A stretch of DNA of 64,000 nt from Planctomycetes bacterium B3_Pla (GTDB taxonomy: Bacteria > Planctomycetota > Phycisphaerae > Sedimentisphaerales > Anaerobacaceae): NCBI GenBank assembly GCA_005223045.1, contig NJBM01000014.1:62001-126000 (forward strand), in the 5' to 3' direction. The first letter of the stretch is position 1. Each line of letters begins with the position of its first letter. The notes beneath the pieces are model-generated. The model searched no databases. It saw nothing but the letters and a program-made list of their open reading frames with translations, and was not told where the DNA came from. This document shows positions 37,387-46,848 of the stretch, one piece after another. The position numbers and the translations under genes were made by a program.

Positions 37387-38277
37387 ATGCGACATCAGAC
37401 TGTGACACCAACTGTGTACGACGATACATCGGGCTCGACCGACGGACCGGCTGCGGCACTCCTGCTCGGACGGCATCGGCGGGCTTTTACGCTGGTCGAG
37501 CTGCTGGTCGTCATTGCGGTTATCGCCCTTCTCGCAGCGCTGTTGCAGCCGGTGCTCTCGCGGGCGAAGGCCAAGGCCCGGGAGGTGGTGTGCCTCAACA
37601 ATCTCAAACAGCTTCAGACCTGCGCAAAACTCTATTCACTCGACAACGACGATTTCCTGCCGCCCAACCGATACGTCTATTATATCAACACCGGAGGACC
37701 TTCGGCCGGGTTCGATCCCAATCTGACATGGTGCGCCGGGCTTGCGCCGTTCGATACGACCACCGAGAATATCGAACGCGGCCTGCTCTTTCGTTACAAT
37801 ACATCGACCGAGATCTACCGCTGTCCGTCCGACAAGTCGCGGGTGCGAACGCCCGATGGGCAATACCTGCAACTCCGGCGGACGCGCAGCTACAACATGA
37901 GCCAGTCGATCAACGGCCTGCCGGATTCCGAGCAGGCAACCTTGCTGCCGAGCTTCGCGAAGGAATCCGAGATCGACGATCCGGCGCCGTCGAAGCTGCT
38001 GTTCTTCGTCGGCGTCCACGAGGACAGCATTCTTGATTCTCACTTCGGTATCCCGCCGCGAGGCCCGATGTTCGCCGGCGTGTCGCCGCAATGGTGGGAC
38101 CTCCCGACCGGCAGGCATGCGCAGGGAGGCAGTTTCTCCTTCGCCGACGGCCACGTCGAACGCTGGCGTTGGGCCGCGCCGAAGATCTTCACCGAACGCG
38201 CCCAGCCCGTCAGGCAGGATGGTGAAATGCAGGATTTCCAGAGGGTACAGCGAGGCGTCAAAGCCGAAGATCGATAG
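37387..38277 (+). CDS. Type II/IV pseudopilin with H-X9-DG C-terminal motif
   Basis: About 296 residues. A leader ending RRA is followed by the prepilin motif FTLVELLVVIAVIALLAALL, with the conserved Glu at +5 of the mature protein, so it is cleaved by a prepilin peptidase. The body ends with HAQGGSFSFADGH, an exact H-X9-DG motif as in planctomycete DUF1559-like pseudopilins. Such proteins occur in dozens of paralogues per genome and their role is unclear. The ATG at 37387 is chosen; a TTG at 37369 has a better ribosome site (AAGGAAG) and would add six residues. It ends about 145 bases before the activase gene. Confidence 0.85.
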   Translation: MRHQTVTPTVYDDTSGSTDGPAAALLLGRHRRAFTLVELLVVIAVIALLAALLQPVLSRAKAKAREVVCLNNLKQLQTCAKLYSLDNDDFLPPNRYVYYINTGGPSAGFDPNLTWCAGLAPFDTTTENIERGLLFRYNTSTEIYRCPSDKSRVRTPDGQYLQLRRTRSYNMSQSINGLPDSEQATLLPSFAKESEIDDPAPSKLLFFVGVHEDSILDSHFGIPPRGPMFAGVSPQWWDLPTGRHAQGGSFSFADGHVERWRWAAPKIFTERAQPVRQDGEMQDFQRVQRGVKAEDR

Positions 38278-38422
38278 ATGGTGCGATACATCGCACCCTA
38301 CTCGTCTACGGACGATAAACTTCCAGCGCCGAACCCGCTCAAGGCAATTGCTTTTGTCGTGCGGATTTGGTATGGTAGGGACGGAAACCGTGACAGATTT
38401 TGCTGATCTGAGGCCAACTCCG

Positions 38423-39358
38423 ATGGCACTCCAACCGGATAAATCAGGGCCGGAGACAAGCGGCTACGTCTTCGACATCAAGAAATATGCCATACATGAC
38501 GGGCCGGGCATACGGACCACCGTCTTTTTCAAAGGCTGCCCCCTGCAATGCCGATGGTGCCACAATCCCGAAAGCTGGAAAAAAAGCCCGGAGCCAGGCT
38601 TTCGCAGCGTTCGCTGTGTGAGATGCGGTCAATGCGTCGAATCATGCCAGGAGCAGGCCATCTCATTTACCGATAACGGACCTGTAACAGCCGTGGACAA
38701 ATGCAATGTGTGCGGTGAATGTGTGAGTGTTTGCCTGAGCAGTGCGCGAGAGATAATCGGGCAAGAGTTGACCGTTCGCAAGGTTATGAATGAGATCGAA
38801 AAAGACATCATTTTTTACGATGAGTCGGGCGGCGGCGCAACTTTCTCCGGCGGCGAGCCGCTGATGCAGCCGGATTTCCTGCTGGCCCTGCTGAATCAGT
38901 GCCGAAGACAGGGAATACACACCGCTGTAGATACGACCTGCCATGCAAAACCCGAGATCATGAAGAAAGTCGCCGGGCAAACGGACTTGTTTCTCTGTGA
39001 CCTCAAGTGTATGGACCCGGCTTTGCACAGAGATTTTACGGGTGTGGACAACGAGCTGATATTGTATAATATAAGATGTCTGTCGGACGCCGGGAAGAGA
39101 ATAGTGATCAGAGTGCCGATTATCCCCGGCTTTAACGACGACGAGGCTAATATCGAGACGACGGCGGAATTTGTCAAATCGCTGGGCAATGTCAGCGAAA
39201 TTGATATTCTGCCGTACAACAGTGGTGGAAAAGAGAAATCGGCCCGATTGACAGCCGAGTTCGACCTTATGGAGACCGAAGTCCCGGGGGGGCAGAGTAT
39301 GGCCGCGATTGCAGATGCTCTCAGAGGCTACGGATTCGACGTCAAGACAGGGGGCTAA
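38423..39358 (+). CDS. Glycyl-radical enzyme activase (radical SAM)
   Basis: A 311-residue radical SAM protein. The cluster motif is CPLQCRWC (CxxxCxxC), followed by a dicluster ferredoxin insert with CVRCGQCVESC and CNVCGECVSVC. This is the normal layout of activases for PFL-like dehydratases and lyases. SGGEPLMQPDF and the VPIIPGFNDDE segment agree. It installs the glycyl radical on the next gene's product and needs anaerobic conditions. GAGG upstream supports the ATG at 38423; an ATG at 38372 is possible but would overlap a candidate -10 element. The enzyme gene starts four bases after its stop. Confidence 0.93.
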   Translation: MALQPDKSGPETSGYVFDIKKYAIHDGPGIRTTVFFKGCPLQCRWCHNPESWKKSPEPGFRSVRCVRCGQCVESCQEQAISFTDNGPVTAVDKCNVCGECVSVCLSSAREIIGQELTVRKVMNEIEKDIIFYDESGGGATFSGGEPLMQPDFLLALLNQCRRQGIHTAVDTTCHAKPEIMKKVAGQTDLFLCDLKCMDPALHRDFTGVDNELILYNIRCLSDAGKRIVIRVPIIPGFNDDEANIETTAEFVKSLGNVSEIDILPYNSGGKEKSARLTAEFDLMETEVPGGQSMAAIADALRGYGFDVKTGG

Positions 39359-39362
39359 TGAT

Positions 39363-41729
39363 ATGAACGAAAGAGTAAGAAAGCTGCGTCAGCAGAGCGT
39401 CGAGACCAGACCGTACATCTCGACCGAGCGGGCGGAACTGATAACCGAGTTCTACCGCAGCGACGCCCCTCTGAGCAAATCTGTCCCGGTCTGCCGTGCC
39501 TTATCGTTCAAGCACATCATGGAACATAAGACCGTCTGTATAAACGATGGTGAGCTTATCGTAGGCGAGCGCGGCCCGGCGCCCAAGGCTACGCCCACTT
39601 ATCCCGAATTGTGCTGTCACAGCACCGACGACCTTCGAATACTCGACAGCCGGGAAAGAACACCCTTCGCAATCTCGGAAGAAGTCAAAAAGACTTATCA
39701 AGAGAAGATCATCCCCTTCTGGGCCGGCAAGACTATACGGGAGAAAGTCTTCGCGGCAATGGACGAAGAGTGGCACCGGGCGTTCAACGCCGGAGTGTTC
39801 ACGGAATTTATGGAGCAGCGCGCGCCGGGGCACGCCATTCTCGACGATAAGATTTACCGCAAAGGGATGCTGGACTTTAAGCGCGACATTGCCGAGAACC
39901 GTGAGAAACTCGACTATTTCAACGACCCCCGCGCTTACGAAAAAGAGCAGGAATACCAGGCTATGGAAATCTGTGCCGATGCGATTATTGCTTTCGCGCA
40001 GCGGCACGCTGACAAGGCAGAACAACTCGCACAACAAGAAACTGATCCTGTCCGGCGAGGCGAGCTGGAACGGATAGCCGACATCTGTTTACACGTTCCG
40101 GCGCATGCGCCGCGCGATTTCCAGGAGGCATTGCAGTCATACTGGTTCGTACACTTGTCGGTGATAACGGAGCTGAATACCTGGGATTCATTCAATCCGG
40201 GCCGGCTCGACCAGCACCTGCTGCCGTTCTATGAGAAGGGTTTGCAGGATGGGACGTTGACGCCCGAGCAGGCCGAAGAACTGTTGCAGTGCTTCTGGAT
40301 CAAGTTCAACAATCAGCCGGCCCCTCCCAAAGTGGGTGTGACCGAGCAGCAAAGCGGCACTTACACCGATTTCGCCCTGATCAATATCGGCGGACTCAGG
40401 CCAGGCGACGGAACCGACGGCGTTAATGACATCTCGTACATGATGTTGAGTGTAGTGGACGAGATGCATCTGACCCAGCCCAGCGCGTGCATTCAGATTA
40501 GCAAGAGGAATACGGACCGTTTCCTCAAGCGCGCCTGCGAGGTGATTCGCACGGGAACCGGACAACCCTCCGTGTTCAACACGGACGTTATCATCAAGGA
40601 AATGCTCCAGGACGGCAAGAGCATGACGGACGCCCGCAGCGGCGGGCCAAGCGGCTGCGTTACGGTCAGCTCATTCGGCAAAGAAAGCTGCACCCTGACC
40701 GGCTACATAAACTGGCCGAAGATTCTGGAACTTGCCTGCTATGACGGCATCAATCCCGGCTCAGGCGAGCAGGTCGGCCCACGGACGGGAGATGCCCGCC
40801 GGTTCACATCCTACCGGCAGATGATGGATGCCTACACCAAACAGCTCGAGTATTTCATCGACTTGAAAATCCGGGGCAACAACGTCATCGAGCGAATTTT
40901 CGCCAATCATATACCCGCGCCGTTCATGTCAATCGTGATGGACGATTGTATCGCCCGCGGGCTGGATTACCACAACGGCGGAGCGCGGTACAACCCGACA
41001 TACATTCAGGGAGTCGGCATCGGCACGGTGACCGATTCGTTGGCGGCGGTAAAGCGCCACGTATTCGAGCAGCAAGATGTCACAATGGATGAATTGCTGG
41101 CCGCGATGAAAGCCGATTTTGACGGATACGAGCATTTACAGCACACGCTGTTCGAACATTCACCCAAGTACGGCAACGACGACGATTATGCCGACAGCAT
41201 CACCGAGGAAGTATTTGACGCTTATTACGATTTGCTCAACGGCCGTCCGAATACCAAGGGCGGAAAATATCGCGTCAACCTTCTGCCTACAACAGTTCAC
41301 ATTTATTTCGGCTCGGCAACGGGCGCGCTTCCATGCGGCCGGAGGGCGGGCGAGCCGGTCTCGGAGGGTATCTCGCCCAGCCGGGGCGGCGACCGCCACG
41401 GGCCTACCGCCGTTGTCAAGTCGGCGGCGAGAATCGACCACGCCCGCACGGGGGGGACGCTTCTGAATATGAAGTTTAATCCGCAGGTGCTGGCCGGCGA
41501 GGACGGTATCGAGAAGCTGGCACATCTGATCAGGGCCTACTTCAAGCTGGACGGTCACCATATCCAGTTCAACGTCACCACCGCCGAGACGCTGCGAGAG
41601 GCCCAGCAGAATCCCGAACACCATCGAGACCTGATCGTAAGAGTGGCCGGTTACAGCGATTATTTCGTGGACGTGGGCCGGGACCTGCAGGAGGAAATCA
41701 TCGCCCGCACCGAGCAGCAGGCACTATAA
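39363..41729 (+). CDS. Glycyl-radical enzyme, HypD/dehydratase-like with altered GCVE motif
   Basis: A 788-residue PFL-family protein. The glycyl radical loop is RVAGYSDYF with Gly763. The thiyl-radical cysteine is Cys432 in GPSGCVTVSSFGKE. The surrounding SSFGKESCTLTGYINWPKILEL resembles trans-4-hydroxyproline dehydratase (HypD), and the residue numbers and length are almost the same as I remember for HypD. However, the catalytic Glu two residues after the Cys in the dehydratases (GCVE) is Thr434 here. The reaction may therefore differ from dehydration. AGGGGG precedes the ATG. The downstream peptidase, symporter and prolidase-type genes point to proline- or hydroxyproline-related substrates. 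Confidence 0.9.
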   Translation: MNERVRKLRQQSVETRPYISTERAELITEFYRSDAPLSKSVPVCRALSFKHIMEHKTVCINDGELIVGERGPAPKATPTYPELCCHSTDDLRILDSRERTPFAISEEVKKTYQEKIIPFWAGKTIREKVFAAMDEEWHRAFNAGVFTEFMEQRAPGHAILDDKIYRKGMLDFKRDIAENREKLDYFNDPRAYEKEQEYQAMEICADAIIAFAQRHADKAEQLAQQETDPVRRGELERIADICLHVPAHAPRDFQEALQSYWFVHLSVITELNTWDSFNPGRLDQHLLPFYEKGLQDGTLTPEQAEELLQCFWIKFNNQPAPPKVGVTEQQSGTYTDFALINIGGLRPGDGTDGVNDISYMMLSVVDEMHLTQPSACIQISKRNTDRFLKRACEVIRTGTGQPSVFNTDVIIKEMLQDGKSMTDARSGGPSGCVTVSSFGKESCTLTGYINWPKILELACYDGINPGSGEQVGPRTGDARRFTSYRQMMDAYTKQLEYFIDLKIRGNNVIERIFANHIPAPFMSIVMDDCIARGLDYHNGGARYNPTYIQGVGIGTVTDSLAAVKRHVFEQQDVTMDELLAAMKADFDGYEHLQHTLFEHSPKYGNDDDYADSITEEVFDAYYDLLNGRPNTKGGKYRVNLLPTTVHIYFGSATGALPCGRRAGEPVSEGISPSRGGDRHGPTAVVKSAARIDHARTGGTLLNMKFNPQVLAGEDGIEKLAHLIRAYFKLDGHHIQFNVTTAETLREAQQNPEHHRDLIVRVAGYSDYFVDVGRDLQEEIIARTEQQAL

Positions 41730-41732
41730 AAC

Positions 41733-41800
41733 TCGTTCTGCGTACTATGTGCTGCGTTCTGAGCCGCGGAACGCCGAACGATGAACTCTGAACGAAGAAT
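41733..41800. repeat. Intergenic GTTC/GAAC-rich simple repeat
   Basis: The gap between the glycyl-radical enzyme and the peptidase is built from degenerate units of 'CGTTCTG/CGAACG/TGAAC' type, with GTTCTG-AGCCGC-GGAAC as a local hairpin. It contains the peptidase ribosome site only near its end (GGAG at about 41801). Similar low-complexity intergenic DNA recurs at 46849-46924 and 48333-48398. Confidence 0.45.
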
Positions 41801-41811
41801 GGAGACCTGTT

Positions 41812-43506
41812 ATGAAAGGAAATGTAGGGTGTGCTACAGCACACCTTTTGACTCTGTGCGTTCTGCCGCTTCTTCTTTTCGGCTGTGCGCATAACGCCCA
41901 GGAGAGGCAGTTGCAGGAATTCATCACGGCTTACGAGACAAAGATCGAACCCTTGTCCACCCAGACCAATCTAACCTACTGGGACGCATCAACTACCGGC
42001 AAGGCTGAGTTCTATGAAAAGCTCAGTGAATTGCAGACCAGGATTCGCCAGATTCATAGCAATCAGCAGGAATACGACTTTCTCAAAGATACAAAAGAAG
42101 CGGGACAAATTAAAGATGCCCGGCTGGCCCGGCAGTTAGACAAACTTTACTTCGCATATAAGCAGAATCAGATAGAGCCGGAGTTGTTGAAGAAGATCGT
42201 TGATGCGGACACGAAGGTGCAGGAAAAGTACAACAACTTTCGCGGCACCATGGAGGGCAAGAAAGTCACCAACAGCGACGTCTATACAATCCTGACGACG
42301 GAGAAGGACTGCCGCAAAAGGGAATTGGCCTGGAAGGCGAGCAAGCAAGTCGGGGAGGCGATCATCGATGAATTTCTCCAATTGGTAAAGCTGCGCAACG
42401 CCGCGGCGCAAAAGCTTGGCTTCGACAATTACCATACACTCTCGATAGTCACGGGCGAGCAGAGCATAGAAGAGCTGGACCGTATCTTCGATGACCTCAG
42501 CGAATTGACCGGCGAACCCTTCGCCCGGCTGAAGCAGGAACTCGACGGTATTTTGGCAAACGACTACGGCATCGCGCCGGAGGATTTGATGCCCTGGTAC
42601 TATCACGATCCATTTTTTCAGAGGACCCCTTTGGTGTATGACCTGGATTTGGACACCTATTACAAAAACCAGGACGTCAAGGAATTAGCGGAAGACTATT
42701 ATGCCGGCATCGGTCTTCCTGTGGATGATATTCTCGCCAAGAGTGATTTATATGACCGCGAAGGCAAGTATCCCCATGCTTTTAGCTTTGAAGGAGACCG
42801 GCATGGAGACGTTCGCATCTTGTGCAACCTTCAGAATACCGAACGCTGGATGGAGACTATATTGCATGAATTGGGTCATGCCGTTTACAGCAAGTATCAC
42901 AACCGCGAAGAGCCCTGGTTGCTCAGAGAGCCGGCACACAGTTTCACAACTGAAGCGATTGCGATGTTCTTCGGACGCTTGAGCCGCAATCCCGTCTGGA
43001 TGCAGAAGATGCTCGGTCTGGCGGACAAAGAGAGGGCGGAAATCGAAGGGATCAGCAGGAAATACTTGCAGTTCCAGCAGGTCCTGTTTACCCGATGGGC
43101 GATGGTAATGTACAGCTTTGAAAAGCAGCTTTACGCCGATCCCGATCAGGATTTGAACGATTTGTGGTGGGACCTAGTTGAGAAATATCAGCTCATCAAG
43201 AGGCCGCCGGGGCCAGCCGACGCGGGCTGGGCTTCCAAGCTGCATTTCACGACGGCGCCCTGTTACTATCACAACTATATGTTGGGTGAATTATTGGCCT
43301 CTCAACTGCACCACCATGTTGTCCACGAAGTTCTCAGGCTCGAATCCGACCACGACGTCAGTTATGTGGGCGACACGGCCCTCGGGGATTATCTGCGCAG
43401 GAAAGTCCTCGGCCCCGGTGCTCGCTACCACTGGAATGATATGATCGAACGAGCAACCGGCGAGCCGCTGACGCCTAAATACTTTGTCGAACAATTCGTG
43501 CAATAA
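41812..43506 (+). CDS. M2/M3-like zinc peptidase lipoprotein
   Basis: A 564-residue gluzincin with lipobox LLFGC. Zinc motif HELGH at residues 352-356 and a likely third ligand Glu in HSFTTEAIAMFFG about 25 residues later. The helical body and the C-terminal APCYYHNYMLGELLASQL segment fit M3/M2 (oligopeptidase or ACE-like) families. It probably cleaves oligopeptides at the cell surface. GGAG precedes the ATG. It lies between the glycyl-radical enzyme and the symporter; the 82-base repeat-filled upstream gap leaves cotranscription likely but not certain. Confidence 0.88.
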   Translation: MKGNVGCATAHLLTLCVLPLLLFGCAHNAQERQLQEFITAYETKIEPLSTQTNLTYWDASTTGKAEFYEKLSELQTRIRQIHSNQQEYDFLKDTKEAGQIKDARLARQLDKLYFAYKQNQIEPELLKKIVDADTKVQEKYNNFRGTMEGKKVTNSDVYTILTTEKDCRKRELAWKASKQVGEAIIDEFLQLVKLRNAAAQKLGFDNYHTLSIVTGEQSIEELDRIFDDLSELTGEPFARLKQELDGILANDYGIAPEDLMPWYYHDPFFQRTPLVYDLDLDTYYKNQDVKELAEDYYAGIGLPVDDILAKSDLYDREGKYPHAFSFEGDRHGDVRILCNLQNTERWMETILHELGHAVYSKYHNREEPWLLREPAHSFTTEAIAMFFGRLSRNPVWMQKMLGLADKERAEIEGISRKYLQFQQVLFTRWAMVMYSFEKQLYADPDQDLNDLWWDLVEKYQLIKRPPGPADAGWASKLHFTTAPCYYHNYMLGELLASQLHHHVVHEVLRLESDHDVSYVGDTALGDYLRRKVLGPGARYHWNDMIERATGEPLTPKYFVEQFVQ

Positions 43507-43570
43507 CGATCAAGACCACCATGAACAACTGTACCAACCTCGGTTGCCAACATACGCTGTGGAGCAATAC

Positions 43571-45454
43571 ATGACTTATTTGGTCGCTATATTTATCTAC
43601 TTGTTCGTCCTGGCGGGCATCGGCATCTACAAGTCGCGACAGGTCAAGACGCAGGAGGATTTCACCGTCGCCGGGCGCACTCTTTCGCCGTGGATAATGG
43701 TCTGTACAATGCTCGCCGTCTGGATCGGGACCGGCTCGATCGTGGGCAACGCCGGCAAGACTTATCAAGTCGGCATGTCGGCCTTATGGCTGCCGTGCGG
43801 GACCTTCATAGGAATGATTCTGCTTTCTTTTATCGCCACCCGTGCGCGCAACATCGAGGCGCTGACCGTGCCGGAGATAATCGGCAGGCGCTTCGGCGGC
43901 CAAGCGAGGATATTGGCCGTCGTGGCTCTGATCGTCGCCTACATGGTGATTGTCAGTTACCAGTTCAATGCCGGCGGCATGGTTCTGGAAGTAATCGCGG
44001 GCCAGAAGGACAAAGTCACACTCAGTACGGGCAGCCTGCTGACCAAAAGGCAGGTCCGCAAAGGCTATTTCAGGTATGAACCGCCGGCGGACTGGATGGG
44101 CGCTGCGCACATTGGTTTCGACGCCAGGGACAAGAGCACGGGGCAGTGGTCCGGCGGCGCCGAGCGGTTCACCGTTCTGGTCGTGCCTTCGGCCCGAATC
44201 ATTGGAGTCAAAGAGGCCCTGGAGGCGGCGCGCAACGAAGCCTCCATCGCACCCCTTGTTGAGGCGGTCGGCTCCCTCGATGTCATCGGCGCAGCCGAGA
44301 TCGAGGGCCTGGACAATCTCGACAACGTCGTCGCTATCAAGCAAAATACAATCACCCGGATTACGATTACCGGGCACGGCGAGGGCTTTGCCGGCAACGA
44401 GCAAATCTTCCGGCTGGCCGGGCCGCCGAAAACGGGAAATGCGTATCTGCATGAACCCAAGCTGACTTCGGAGAAGGCCACGATCATCGCTGCGGTTTTC
44501 ATCGTGGCCTATACCATGTTGGCCGGCCTGATGAGCCTGGCCTTTGCCGATGTCGTCACCGGAACCGTGATCATGGGGACTTTGCTGATTGCGTTTCCCA
44601 TCGCATTGATCAAAGCGGGCGGTATCTCCGGCATGGAAGCGGCCTTCGCGGAAATGGCCGACCGGCCCGATCACATGCGGATGTTGGGCGTGTGGGGGGC
44701 CGTGGATTACATCAACTTCTGTCTGCCCGTGTTTCTGCTTGTACTGGGCGACGCCAATCAATACCAACGCATTTTTGCCAGCCGCAATGCCAAAGGAGCC
44801 AGGACGGCTGTAATCATCATGATCTTTGTCGCCTTGATCATTGAAGAGCTAATCATCGCCGAAGCATGGTTTGCCAGCAGCCTGATACCCGATCCCGAAA
44901 ATGGACGCTTTGTCCTGATCTATGCCGCCCGGCACTTTATGCCGCTTGCTCTCGGACTGCTTTTCATGATAACCGTCGTGGGGATCATCATCTCCACCGC
45001 CGACTCATTCCTGCTGGTGCCCGCCACGACCTTCATCAAGGACGTTTATCAGGCGCACATCAACCCAAAGGCGCCGGAGAAGAAAATCGTCTTTATGAGC
45101 CGCCTGATGGTGTTGACCTTTGGAGTAATTGCCTGGCTCATTTCACTGGCATTCGCCGAGAGCACGACCGTTTTTGAAAAGTCGCTGTACGCCTTCACAG
45201 TTTACGGCTCGGCCATCACGCCGTGCCTGGTGGCGGCACTGTTCTGGAAGGGGGCGACCAAAGCGGGTGCAATCAGCTCGATCCTCGCCGGCACCGTCAC
45301 CACGCTCCTGTGGGGAGAAGTGCTGAAGGACCGCCTGCCCGCCCATGTGGCCAGGCTCGACGCAGTGCTGCCCGCGATAACACTCTCGGTCGTTTGCCTG
45401 ATAGTCGTCAGTCTCTTGACTCGAAATCCACAGCTAACCGGAGGTGATTCATAA
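43571..45454 (+). CDS. Sodium:solute symporter (SSS family) with periplasmic insert domain
   Basis: A 627-residue transporter of the PutP/SGLT family. The helices begin TYLVAIFIYLFVLAGIGIY and LSPWIMVCTMLAVWIGTGS, and the core signatures include LVLGDANQYQRIFASRNAKG and ISTADSFLLVPATTF. Between the fourth and fifth helices an insert of about 160 residues (about 143-302) replaces a short loop; it is soluble-looking and likely periplasmic. GGAG supports the ATG at 43571. The stop abuts the aminopeptidase P ATG (TAA immediately before ATG), so the two are cotranscribed. Substrate is probably an amino acid or small peptide-derived compound. Confidence 0.9.
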   Translation: MTYLVAIFIYLFVLAGIGIYKSRQVKTQEDFTVAGRTLSPWIMVCTMLAVWIGTGSIVGNAGKTYQVGMSALWLPCGTFIGMILLSFIATRARNIEALTVPEIIGRRFGGQARILAVVALIVAYMVIVSYQFNAGGMVLEVIAGQKDKVTLSTGSLLTKRQVRKGYFRYEPPADWMGAAHIGFDARDKSTGQWSGGAERFTVLVVPSARIIGVKEALEAARNEASIAPLVEAVGSLDVIGAAEIEGLDNLDNVVAIKQNTITRITITGHGEGFAGNEQIFRLAGPPKTGNAYLHEPKLTSEKATIIAAVFIVAYTMLAGLMSLAFADVVTGTVIMGTLLIAFPIALIKAGGISGMEAAFAEMADRPDHMRMLGVWGAVDYINFCLPVFLLVLGDANQYQRIFASRNAKGARTAVIIMIFVALIIEELIIAEAWFASSLIPDPENGRFVLIYAARHFMPLALGLLFMITVVGIIISTADSFLLVPATTFIKDVYQAHINPKAPEKKIVFMSRLMVLTFGVIAWLISLAFAESTTVFEKSLYAFTVYGSAITPCLVAALFWKGATKAGAISSILAGTVTTLLWGEVLKDRLPAHVARLDAVLPAITLSVVCLIVVSLLTRNPQLTGGDS

Positions 45455-46840
45455 ATGTTTGCCCCAAACGTATATATCGAAAGAAGAAAACGCCTGCGAA
45501 CCGACGTCGAGTCGGGCGTGATTCTGTTCTTAGGCAATGAAGAAAGCCCTATGAACTATCCTGACAATCAATATCCCTTTCGGCAGGACAGTTCGTTTCT
45601 CTATTTCTTCGGGCTTGACTGCCCCGGACTGGCCGCTGTTATTGACATTGACCAGGGCAGCGAGTGTATCTTCGGCGACGATCTTACCGTTGACGATATT
45701 GTCTGGACCGGTCCGCAGCCACCGTTAAGAGAAAAATGCCAAGAGGTCGGTATTTCTCAGACTGCCGCACACGATCAACTGCCGGTGACGTTGATAAGAG
45801 CTGCTGAGCAGGGCAGAACCATCCATTTTCTGCCCCAATATCGGGCCGACAATGTTCTGAAGATCGAGCAGTTGCTGGCAATCCCACCGGCGGTAATTGA
45901 GGATCACGACTCGGAGAGATTGATCAGGGCGGTCATCGCACAAAGGTCCATAAAGGCCGAAGAGGAAATTACGCAAATTGAAGCGGCCCTGGACATTGCA
46001 TACGAGATGCAGACAACAGCAATGAAGATGTCGAAACCAGGCGTCTATGAGCGCCAGATCGCCGGGGCTATGGAGGCAATCGCACTCTCGCATGGGGGAC
46101 GCCTGTCATTCCCCACAATTTTCTCAATCCACGGCGAAACGCTTCACAACCACTATCATGGAAATCTGATGAAAGACGGCGACATTGCCGTAAACGATTC
46201 GGGGGCGGAATCCCCATCTCACTACACGAGTGACATTACCAGGACGATTCCCGTCAGTGGAAAATTCTCGCAGAGACAAAAAGAAATCTATGCTATCGTT
46301 TTGGACGCACAAAACAAAGCGATTGAAGCAGTCAAGCCCGGCGTTGAATTCAGAGATATTCATCGCCTCGCGTCTGAAGTTCTCGTATCGGGGCTGAAAG
46401 ACCTTGGACTTGTCAAGGGCAACGTGACCGAGGCGGTGCAGGCCGGAGTTCACACATTGTTCTTTCAGTGCGGCTTAGGGCACATGATGGGGCTTGACGT
46501 CCATGACATGGAGGGACTGGGGGAAGATTATGTCGGCTATACCGACACCATCAAGCGCAATCCGGAGTTTGGCTGGCGCTCGTTGAGGCTGGCAAAGGCA
46601 CTCAAACCCGGATTTGTCATCACCGTAGAGCCGGGGCTGTACTTCATCCCTGAGTTGATCGACCGCTGGAAAACCGAGCAGAAGAACGCGCAGTATATCA
46701 ATTACGATGCCGTCGAGAAATACAGGGATTTCGGCGGAATCAGGATAGAAGACGACGTGCTGGTAACGCAGCAGGGCTGCCGCATATTAGGCAAGCCTAT
46801 ACCCCGGACCATCGAAGAAGTTGAAGCGATGTCCTCGTAA
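45455..46840 (+). CDS. Xaa-Pro aminopeptidase (aminopeptidase P, M24B)
   Basis: A 461-residue pita-bread metallopeptidase. The N-terminal AMP_N domain (NVYIERRKRLRTDVESGVI) is followed by the catalytic domain with metal ligands Asp in NDSGAES, Asp in SDITRTIPV, His in GHMMGLDVHDMEG, Glu in VEPGLYF and Glu in GIRIEDDVLV. It removes N-terminal residues before proline (or hydroxyproline). The ribosome site is GGAGGTG in the end of the symporter gene. Context with a HypD-like enzyme and a symporter supports prolyl-peptide catabolism. Confidence 0.94.
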   Translation: MFAPNVYIERRKRLRTDVESGVILFLGNEESPMNYPDNQYPFRQDSSFLYFFGLDCPGLAAVIDIDQGSECIFGDDLTVDDIVWTGPQPPLREKCQEVGISQTAAHDQLPVTLIRAAEQGRTIHFLPQYRADNVLKIEQLLAIPPAVIEDHDSERLIRAVIAQRSIKAEEEITQIEAALDIAYEMQTTAMKMSKPGVYERQIAGAMEAIALSHGGRLSFPTIFSIHGETLHNHYHGNLMKDGDIAVNDSGAESPSHYTSDITRTIPVSGKFSQRQKEIYAIVLDAQNKAIEAVKPGVEFRDIHRLASEVLVSGLKDLGLVKGNVTEAVQAGVHTLFFQCGLGHMMGLDVHDMEGLGEDYVGYTDTIKRNPEFGWRSLRLAKALKPGFVITVEPGLYFIPELIDRWKTEQKNAQYINYDAVEKYRDFGGIRIEDDVLVTQQGCRILGKPIPRTIEEVEAMSS

Positions 46841-46848
46841 CTCGTATC

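Noticed and set aside
43784-44767. A 327-residue minus-strand open frame opposite the symporter
   Set aside because: Antisense to a transporter with conserved motifs; the His/Gly/Asp-rich composition indicates a shadow.
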